Origin: Ctena decussata
Lineage: Eukaryota; Mollusca; Bivalvia; Lucinida; Lucinidae
Assembly: GCA_963989385.1 (NCBI GenBank)
Contig: OZ022501.1
Span: forward strand, 86,226,979-86,290,978
Reading direction: 5' to 3'
DNA length: 64,000 bases
A program made the position numbers and the translations under genes. Shown here one piece after another: positions 55,385 to 64,000 of the stretch (position 1 is its first letter; every line of letters begins with the position of its first letter). The notes beneath the pieces were generated by a model, which was not told the origin of the DNA, searched no databases, and was given only the letters and a program-made list of their open reading frames with translations.

Positions 55385-56354
55385 CTAAAACTTAAATAGT
55401 TTCTGAAAAATCCACTTTTAAGCACGTTCCCATGTAAAAGCATAATGCAACAAAATTGACCTTTCCATAGATTAGGTCAAAATCAATGGACAGTCATGAT
55501 TTGTAAACATTATGATGGCCTGAACCCCCAATGCTTCATACCAAGTGTCAAGGTCATAGGCCTTTCGGTTCTGGAGAAGAAGATATTTGAAGTGTTTTTA
55601 CCATATATGGGTGTGGGGCCATTTTGCACATGTGACCAAGACCATCTGAACGTACTTTGGCTCCTTTGGCCCACTAAAGCTCCGTATAAAATATGGCTTA
55701 AATCTGCTCAGTGGCTTTAGAAGAGAAGATGTTTGAAAATATCAGGGACTTTAACAAAGGTCAAAGATTGACACAAAAGTCAAAGATTGACCTTGACCTT
55801 AAATAACATATTTTTTCATTTCCTTATTTATCTACATGTAACTATATATACCAAATGATATACATTAGATTTAAATAGTTTCTGAGAAATCCACTGTTTA
55901 AGCATTTTTAATACAAAAGCATAACATACCAAAATTGACCTTGCCAAAAAAAAGGTCAAGGTCAATGCATGGTCATGATATTTACAAATTATAATAGACC
56001 CAAGTCCTAAATGCAACATACCAAGCCACAAGGGCATTTGGTTCTGGAGGAGAAGATTTTTGAAGTGTGTTAAACATAATTGGCGTGCCGGCCACCATGG
56101 TTATGTGACCAAGACCATTTAAACAAAATTTGATTCCTTTGGCCCATTGAAACTCCGTATGAAATATGGCTTCAATCGGCCCTGTAGCTTTAGAGAAGAA
56201 GTTTGAAAATGTTGACAGGATAGAGAATCTTAGTGTCATTGAACAAATGGTCAAAGAATGACCTTGACCTCAAGCGACATAATTTTTCATCTTGTCATTT
56301 AGTTAACCATTATACTTTAGACTTAAAAAGTTCCTGAGAAATCCGCTGTTTAAT
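55385..56354 (+). repeat. About 470-bp tandem units, truncated block
   Basis: Two copies of a unit with TTTCTGAGAAATCCACTGTT, GGTCAAGGTCAATGCA..GTCATGAT, TTCTGGAGAAGAAG and ATATGGCTTCAATCGGCC phrases (some in variants). The same unit resumes at 57780-59030. Confidence 0.85.
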
Positions 56355-59112
56355 CATTTTAGCTCACCTGGGCCAGCGGTACCAGGGGAGCTTATAGGAT
56401 GGTAAGATTCCGTCGTCCGTCCGTCGGCCATCCGTCAACATTTTCAAACAACTTCACCTCTGAAACGTCTGGGCCGATAGTAATCAAATTTCATGTAGAG
56501 CCTCTAGGAGGCAGGGGAACGAAACGTTGTTCAAACGGTCCTTGTCACATGACCAATATGGCCGCCACGCCCATATATGTTAAAAAAAAACTTCAATAAG
56601 AACCAATAGGCCAAAGGCCTTGAAACTTTATATGAAGCATTGGGTACGCAAGTGCTACCAAGAGTGTTCAAATCATGACCTTGGGCTGACCTTGACCTTT
56701 TTTACGGTAAGGTCAAGTTTGCTTTCTGGTGCTTTTATATGGCAAAACGCTAGAACATAAGATATCTTGGAAACTGTTGAAGATTTTTGGCTAAAAATTT
56801 GTATCTACAGTCATCTTAATAAGTACATGAATATTTATGAGTACAAGACGTCAATGTCATTCTTAGACCTTTGACCCAGAACTCTCATATTTTGACAATT
56901 TCAAACAATCTCCTCAAAAACCACTGTGCAATTGTAACCAAATTTCATATAGAGCCCACAGGGGTTGAGGGAATGAAAATTTGTTCAAACGGTCCAGGTC
57001 ACATGACCAACATGGCTGCCATATATGGTAAAAACCTTTTTAAATCTTCTTCGCCAATAGATCGATGGGAAACTTGGTATGTAGCATTGAGTACCTCAAT
57101 ACTATCAAGATTGTTCAAAATGATGACCTTGGGTTGACCATGACCATTTTATGGCAAAATCAAATATGGGAAAAGCTAGAACATAAGATTTCATGGAAAG
57201 TTTTGAAGATTTAGGCCTTAAATTGGTAAATACAGTCATCTTAATGAGTACATGTAGATTTATGAGTACAAGAGGTCAAGGTCGTTCTTTGACCTTTGAC
57301 CCTGAATTCTCATAGTTTGACAATTTCAGACTTTTCTTAAAAACCACTTAGCAAATTCTAACCAAAAATTACTTAGAGCCTTCAGGGCTTGAGGGAACGA
57401 AATTTCTTCAAATGGTCTTGGTCACATGACCAGCATGGCTTTAAAAATCGTCTTCTCCACAACCAATTGACCGATGGCCTTGAAACTTGGTATGTAGCAT
57501 TGGGTACTCCAGTACTATCAAGATTGTTCAAATTTTGATCTTGAAATGACCTTGATCTTTTTACGACAAGGACTAATATGGGAAAATGCTAGAACATAAG
57601 TTTTCATGGAAAGTGTTGAAGATTTTGGCCTAAAAATGGTATATATGGTTGTCTTAATGAGTACATACAAGAGGTTATGGTCATTCTTTGACTTTTGACC
57701 CAAGATCAGGCATAAGAAAAAGCCACTTTGCCAATTGGTCATGTGAGCGATTCAAGGTCTCATGACCCTCTAGTTCCATACAACAGCATAACGTACTAAA
57801 GTTGACCATGTCGTAAATTAGGTCAAGGTCAACCTACAATCATCATTTGCACAAATTTTGATAGGTGTGTATGCCAGATGCTACATATTAGGTTTAGAGG
57901 TCATAGGTTTTTTGGTTCTGGAGTAGAAATTTTTGAAGTGTTTTTACCATATATTGGAGTGGCGGACTTCTTTGTCATGTGACCAAGACCATCTAAACAA
58001 ACTTTGATTCCCAAGGTCCACTGAAGCTTCGTATGAAATATGGCTTCATTCGACCCAATGGTTTCAGAGTAGAAGATGTTTGAACATGTTGACTAGTTAC
58101 AGAATCTCAGTGACCTTGAACAATTAAAGGTAAACGATTGACATTGACCTTAGCAACATGATGTTATTTAGTCATATATACCAAATATCATACCTTGGTC
58201 TTAAATAATTTCTGAGAAATTCACTGTATAAACATTTCCAACAGAAAAGCATACAAACCAAAATTGACCTTGCTTTAAATTAGGTCAGGGTCAATGCACG
58301 GTCATGATATTAAAAAATAATGATGGACCTGAGTCCTCAATGCAACATACCAAGCCACAAGGCCATTAGGCTTCTGGTTGTGGAGAAGAAGATTTTTGAA
58401 GGGCTTTTACCATATATGGGAGTGGCGGTCACCTTGGTTATGTGACAAAGACCATTCGAACACATTTTTGTTCTCTTCACCCACTTTAGTTCCGTATGAA
58501 ATATGGCTTCAATCGGCACAGTGGCTTTGGAGGAGAAGATGTTTGAAAACGTTGACGGACACAGAATCTCAATATCCTTAAACAAAGGTCAAAGAATGAC
58601 CTTGACCTTAAGTGACATAATTTTTCATCTAGTCATTTAGTTAACCATATATACACCAAATATTATACCTAAAACTTAAATAGTTTCTGAGATATTCACT
58701 GTTTAAGCATTTTCCCATATAAAAGCATAACATACCAAAGTTGACCATGTCGTAAATTAGGTCAAGGTTAATCTACGGTCATCATTTGTATAACTATGAC
58801 TGGCTCGAATGCCCGATGCTACATACCAGGTTTCAATTTTATAGTCCTTTTGGTTCTGGAGAAGAAGGTGTTTGAAAGGTTTTTTACCATATGTGGGTGT
58901 TGTGACCATCTTGGTCACGTGACTCAGATACCCCGAACAAACTTTTCGTTCCCCCGAACTAGGTAGGCTCCATATGAAATATGGTTTCAATCGGCCCAGT
59001 GGCTTCAGAGGAGAAGATGTTTAAATGTTGACGACGGACGGACGGACGAACGACGGATGCCTGGATATACTATAAACTCACCCATACGCCTAAAAGCTCA
59101 GGTGAGCTTAAA
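56355..59112 (+). mobile_element. Tandem-repeat element with AGCTCACCTG ends
   Basis: TTAGCTCACCTGGG at the left is mirrored by CTCAGGTGAGCTTAA at the right. The left part (56400-57775) holds about 380-bp units (GGTCACATGACC, CTAGAACATAAGAT and GAGTACA phrases). The right part (57780-59030) holds the 470-bp units. It ends with GACGGACGGACGG (59032-59044) and the hairpin AGCTCAGGTGAGCT. Multiple 60-90 codon frames here are shadows of the repeats. Confidence 0.8.
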
Positions 59113-59494
59113 CAGAAAAAAAATCGTATACAGCTTAAACAAAAGACCGTTTACGGCAGGGTCTTAACTGAGTGTGAAAAGGATGGACCCAATTTTTGTA
59201 TTTGTTTGTTTTAGACGTGAGTTTGTCATGGTCGTTACCATGACCATATAGAACGATACACACTTGGCTTGATGCTAAGAAGTATGACACATCTAACAGT
59301 TAAGAGCAAGTCCGTCCTTACCAAATGTTTGCTATTTGGGGCAACCCTTTGTACTTGTATAATGATGTATATTGACTTTTGTAATGTGGTGGATGCAATA
59401 AAATTTCAATAAACGTTTGCAGTTTATTTTCACAACTATGCGTTTAAGTTGGCAATAATTTAGTTTGGTGATTTTTAAATTTTCTGCCAATATC

Positions 59495-59572
59495 GGCAAA
59501 CTACGAGGGGTGTTCAAAGTTTTGCAAACGACGCAATTTCTTGGTAACCACAATAAAGATAGAATTTCTGAT
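59495..59572. repeat. Possible solo mariner-type end
   Basis: TACGAGGGGTGTTCAAAGTT resembles a mariner terminal repeat. No partner was found before the MITE that follows. Confidence 0.35.
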
Positions 59573-59807
59573 AGCCGCGACACAAGAAAACCAACAATAT
59601 GGTTGTGCGCCCAGTGCAGACTCAGATCAGCCTGGACATTCGCCCAGTTTGACCAGACTCTTCGTTAGTTCTCAAATGGTAGCTTAGGGTCTAAGCCAGC
59701 TCCATGTGGACAGCGAAGACTCTGATCAGAATGGGCGGATGCCCAGGCTGATCTGAGTCTGCGCTGGGCGCATAACCACTTTGTTGGTTTTGTCGTGTCG
59801 CAGCTCA
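59573..59807. mobile_element. Palindromic 235-bp MITE, copy 5
   Basis: AGCCGCGACACAAGAAAACC at the left, TTTTGTCGTGTCGCAGCT at the right, with the same inner motifs as copy 2. Confidence 0.9.
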
Positions 59808-60393
59808 ATACAGGTATGATATGCCTAGAATGTCTGCAAACAAGGTGTATTTCTTAAAAGGACGTATGTTTAACTTCGTTGATAGAGGTATACACTAAAT
59901 GCACTGCAAAATTTTACTTTGGTAGGCCGTAATTCAAATACATGTATGAGCTGTCTTTGATTCTTTTTGACTTTTGCACCGTAAAGACAATGCTTAGGCA
60001 ATGCTATCCTGTAAATATCGCGGAAAGTAAATTTAAACTAGGTTCCATACTAACCCTTGAATATGAATTATTCATATTTTAGAACGAAAACATGTCAATA
60101 AACTCAAATTAATGCAAAGAATGAAGCCTTTACAATCTTTAGAAAATAACCCAGACGTCGATTTCACTAACGTCATAACAGCTTCGCATTGCTTTGCAAG
60201 AAATTAATCAATAACAATTGCCACCCTTCTTTTCTATTTTCTATGGATATTGTAGGCAAAGATGGACAACCCGTTGACAAAGATTAATTTTGCATTTACA
60301 ACGGCAGTTGACTTAAATGCCTAACCCTGAAAAGAGTTTCAAAGCGGAAGCGTTGTCTTCTTCATCCAGGACATTATATCTTATTAAGATTAA

Positions 60394-60818
60394 AGGGCGC
60401 GTTTACACGAGCAAAGTTTCTATGTCACAGAAACTTTAGCAAAGAAAGTATGACAAACATTTTGCGTTTACACGGAGCAAATTATTTGTTAAAGAAAATG
60501 TGCCATAGAATCTTTGTCACATAAACTTTGGCAATGAAATATTTGCTGCAGTGTTCACACGACCAAATATTATTCGTCAAAGTTACCTGCGGCGATGAAA
60601 CAAAATCTTTGTCACATTTTCCACGCTTGTAGCAATGTTCTTTGTTACATAATCTTTAGCAAAGTTCTCCGTTTACACGGACAAATTTAATTTATCGAAG
60701 TAACTTTAACATATATATTTGTCAAAGAAACATTGTCATATTTTGGCATTTACACGAGCAAATTTATCTGTGACAAACCTACTTTGTCATAGAAACTTTG
60801 GTCGTGTAAACGCGCCCT
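60394..60818. mobile_element. 425-bp MITE with 17-bp perfect TIRs
   Basis: AGGGCGCGTTTACACGA at the left and TCGTGTAAACGCGCCCT at the right. The interior repeats TTTACACG(G/A)(A/G)CAAA and CTTTGTCA motifs in both orientations. AAA lies at both flanks. No coding. Confidence 0.88.
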
Positions 60819-60925
60819 AAATGCATATATGTGCATGTGTAGGTAAGCTTACATGAAAACATTTCAAAGGATCAAGGAACTATAGGTTTAACAAGAAATT
60901 TAGACTAGAGCAGATAACTAAAATA

Positions 60926-61160
60926 AGCCGCGACACGAGAAAACCAACAATGTGGTCGTGCGTCCAGCGCAGACTCAGATCAGCCTGGACATCCGCCCAG
61001 TCTGATCAGAGTCTTCGCTATCCGCATGAAGATAGCTTAGTCCCTTGGCTACCCTTTGAGCGCTTAGCAAAGAGTCTGATCAGACTGGACGAATGCCCAA
61101 GCTGATCTGAGTCTGCGCTGGGCGCACGACCACATTGTTGGTTTTCTCGTGTCGCGACTC
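60926..61160. mobile_element. Palindromic 235-bp MITE, copy 6
   Basis: AGCCGCGACACGAGAAAACC at the left, TTTTCTCGTGTCGCGACTC at the right. AAATAA flanks both sides and may be the target duplication. Confidence 0.9.
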
Positions 61161-61164
61161 AAAT

Positions 61165-62015
61165 AACATAGACACCGCGAGTTTTGTCTTGCTCAAGACA
61201 TGTCGTCTTATTGAAATGAAAATTTTGCGAGAAATTTAATCAAACCATTGCAAAGAAATGAGAAGTTGGAGCCCGGACAAGAAAATCAACAGTGTAAAAA
61301 GTTGACAATTATTAGTAAAGAACAGATACCACATGAAGTAGTTAAGCTAGAATCTTAATTGTTATAAGCAAATAATAACGTTAGTACGGCAGATATACCT
61401 ATAAGTTTCATAAACTTCTACCTTTAGATGAAGGAGTTAAACCGCGGCCAGATAAATTTACCAAGTGGAGATAACTCTTGATCAAAGTAAACAAGTGTTA
61501 TCCTTTTTCATGTGTCTGGTCATGTGCTTTAAACCCTGACCAACCTAATGCTTAGACGACTAGTCTTACAACAACACATACATTCAATGTCGTTTATTAT
61601 TTCAATACTGATATATACACTGTGATATAATGTGAAAATGCAAACGATATCCAATTTTAGAAATTTAAAGAAAAGATTCCTGAGAATTTGACTATTTAAG
61701 ATTAAAATAAAATTATGTTTTATCGATAATGTAATAGGATACATTTCACATATTGTCGAGACAGCAAATAACAAAGTTTAATTCTAAATATCTCCAAGGT
61801 TATGTTTATAGTACATGTAATATAAGATGCATTTTTCGTTATTCCACTACTTCGAGAAAAGCACTTACACTTTTGTGAGGAAAATCTCCTCATAACTGAA
61901 CTTAAAGGCATCGAAATAAGAATTTAACTAACATTATACCACCCTTACCAGAAAACGCCAACTTAAGCACAAATTATTTCGCAATGAGCAAGATCTACAC
62001 TGATAAGGATGGTAT
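61165..62015. other. No feature seen
   Basis: AT-rich. Two minus-strand frames of 63 and 81 codons lack motifs. Confidence 0.45.
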
Positions 62016-62018
62016 AAA

Positions 62019-62172
62019 ATAGTTATACCATGGTTTGTCCACCTGGACGGGGAGATAATCCACGAGCTTTAGTTATGCCATGGTTTGTCCGCCTGTATGG
62101 GAGATAATCCACTCGCTAAAGCTCGTGGATTATCTCCTCGGACATGCAGACAAACCATGGTATAAAACTATT
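62019..62172. mobile_element. 154-bp palindromic MITE
   Basis: AAATAGTTATACCATGGTTT at the left pairs with AAACCATGGTATAAAACTAT at the right. GGAGATAATCCACGAGCTTT pairs with AAAGCTCGTGGATTATCTCC. A direct copy of the left arm is inserted in the middle. Confidence 0.88.
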
Positions 62173-62174
62173 AC

Positions 62175-63259
62175 TCAATTTACGAGTGCGAGTGCATCAA
62201 TATATATACTCAGCGTCAACGAAAACGCACCAGTCTTAAAATGTAAAATTTGTGCTTAAATTCAATGTTCATACTATATCAACAGGGTATAGTGATCATA
62301 TTGGGCCATCTTATTACGCCCATGATGCCATTCTGCCTGTGAGAGTGTGACGTAACATAAGCTCTGAAATCAAGAAAAAAACAACGGAATTCTACCATAA
62401 TTTCACATGGCAGAAATTTCTCAGTGATGGATTTTGCTAGAGTATAGATACCCTATCAAATCGCCATAGACAAGAAATCCAGACCACCGAATGCAACAAA
62501 GTGATTTGGATTCGAGCATCACTTTATTGTCACGTTCATCAAACAAGGACAGACAAAAGTATCTAAAGGTAAATTTGATACGTTTTGGCAACCCAAAATG
62601 CTGAAATAAGTGGTAGAAACAGAATTTCAGAAGTTCTGAGGGGCAAACGTCAACCATTATCCAGCCAGAGCATGACGTTGCATGGATAACGTCACCCTTA
62701 TTTGCCGAACCGCGTCAATGTTCAATGGAGGAAAAGTAGGTTTTATGTCAAGAGACCTTCCAATAAATGATTCATTTGCAATCAAGTGTCTGGCAGAGCA
62801 CGAAATATAGATTTATTACGCTATAAATGGTTCATTTAATATCAACAGTTTTCAAATACGTCAGTATTGACGTCAAGCTTGATAGCACCCACTGATGAAC
62901 GAAATTTAATTTGCAAACATTCTTTCTCAGTACCAGAAATAAAGATTAACCCAACTGTCTATTACATAAAACCAAATAATAAACGAACTTAATGTGCCAT
63001 AAGTTCCAAAACTGGTACGTTTTCACTGACGCTGAGTATATATTTATCATCCAGCCGCCGCAAACTTCTACCTGATAACAAGGGTACATGTATGATGAAA
63101 TAAAGCGATATCACATTAGTTTAGAACTGCGCTTACGCGAATGATATCACGCAGCAATACCTGATAGACTGATAACAACTTTCGATTGGTCAAATAACAT
63201 TGCCAAATTACCTCATCATGCATTTTGCGATGTCAGCATGTTCGGACAAAACTGCGTTT
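62175..63259. other. No gene; phrase CTCAGCGTCA twice inverted
   Basis: TATATACTCAGCGTCAACGA (62201) and a mirrored CACTGACGCTGAGTATATAT (63028) suggest a diverged TIR element of about 0.85 kb, with ACGTCA motifs inside. No coding supported. Confidence 0.4.
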
Positions 63260-63408
63260 GAGCCGCGACATGAGAAAACCAACAAAGTAGAATGTGCGCC
63301 CACTGAAAACTCAGATCAGCCCGGGCATCGGTCCAATCTCATAAGAGTCTTCAATGTGCACTTAAAGGGTAGCTATATCTCTAAGCTAACTCCATGCGGA
63401 CAGCCATC
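63260..63408. mobile_element. Palindromic 235-bp MITE, truncated copy 7
   Basis: Only the left arm and centre are present (GAGCCGCGACATGAGAAAAC to TCCATGCGGACAGCC). The right arm is missing. Confidence 0.8.
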
Positions 63409-63719
63409 CACAGAATTCATCACAAAGGGGAAAAACTCCCCTTTTTTACCGAAACCGGATGAATTTCCAATACCCTGTAGAGTTAGTACGCTTGGTTACC
63501 TGTATTACGGATTAACTGCCATTCGAGGACACCCTCAGGTAATATTTTCACAGTGTCTTGCGATAAGCTAATTTCGGCGGTGTTATAACCGAGGTTATTA
63601 CACAGGCATTTTCATTATGGTGTATTTGAAGAGTGATTATAAAATCGACTGTTTGCATTACTTGTTTGCTTCCCAGTTCTATTTATCCGTGTGTGCCAAG
63701 CTAGGTCTGTGGTTTCAGC

Positions 63720-63950
63720 TTTTAAACTGAACCGTCTCACAAACAGTTCAATTTATCGGTACCTTAATAATTCTAAGTATTGGGACAGATAGGTTTAAGC
63801 AAACAGTGCAGCTCGAGAACAGACTGATTGTCGAAGAGCAGTTGGATCAAGGTCTATTCTGTTTGCATTTAACCATACTATTCAATGTTTTGGAAAATTA
63901 CAGTAATTATGTTAGGTGTCCCAATATTTAAAATTTTAAGGCGTATTTAT
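63720..63950. repeat. Diverged copy of the AAACAGTGCAG repeat
   Basis: AAGCAAACAGTGCAGCTCGA and a mirrored TCTGTTTGCATTTAACC, with GGGACA and TGTCCC near the outer ends. It is related to 53601-54227. Confidence 0.45.
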
Positions 63951-64000
63951 GAAAATAAATTTCCTCATCTAACAGGTAAAACAGTAAACACATGGAAAAA

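Noticed and set aside
58337..58990. Several 65-90 codon frames in the 55385-59112 block
   Set aside because: They recur once per repeat unit on both strands and contain frameshifts between units.

Overview
This window looks like AT-rich nuclear DNA from a marine bivalve or a close relative. That inference rests on the mix of repeats: BEL/Pao and Gypsy LTR elements, RTE-like and CR1/L2-like LINE ends, Penelope-type reverse transcriptase remnants, and many tandem-repeat elements of the bivalve 'pearl' type that end in a GACGG-rich tract and a small hairpin. There are no bacterial operons, rRNA genes or CRISPR arrays. Most of the window is mobile DNA. Host coding sequence is limited to a few candidate exons.

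Positions 1-19150 are a stack of nested insertions. A tandem-repeat element (about 1-877, resuming at 19088) was hit by a BEL/Pao retrotransposon on the minus strand (878-19087, 383-bp LTRs, 5-bp target duplication ACCAT). Its integrase region was hit by a second tandem-repeat element with 12-bp inverted ends (about 2098-13824). That in turn was hit by a Gypsy-superfamily element on the minus strand (2378-12389, LTRs of about 2.15 kb, target duplication TTGAG). The Gypsy element carries its integrase before its reverse transcriptase, the order known from the Gmr1 group. Both LTR pairs are nearly identical, so both insertions are recent. Both elements are rich in the CRE palindrome TGACGTCA.

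Positions 19150-41000 hold what may be host gene space with large introns. Candidate plus-strand exons lie at 21902-22009, 28314-28328, 31008-31022, 35730-35762 and 40783-40838, with another at 40067-40180 and a minus-strand one at 37043-37322. Among them sit a 5'-truncated RTE-like LINE inserted into an older LINE tail (24731-26792, 10-bp target duplication), SINE copies, palindromic MITEs and a 1.48-kb TIR element (38372-39850).

Positions 41000-64000 hold a TIR element with three internal arm copies (43363-44430), two decayed Penelope-like reverse transcriptase genes with extra copies of their 3' ends (44846-51490), a mariner-like element that contains one of those remnants (49772-52180), a LINE tail (54838-55195), a large tandem-repeat block (55385-59110) and several MITEs. 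One 235-bp palindromic MITE family is present seven times across the window.

No complete, intact host gene can be demonstrated here. The LTR elements carry near-full-length reading frames, but each has at least one stop or frameshift as read.
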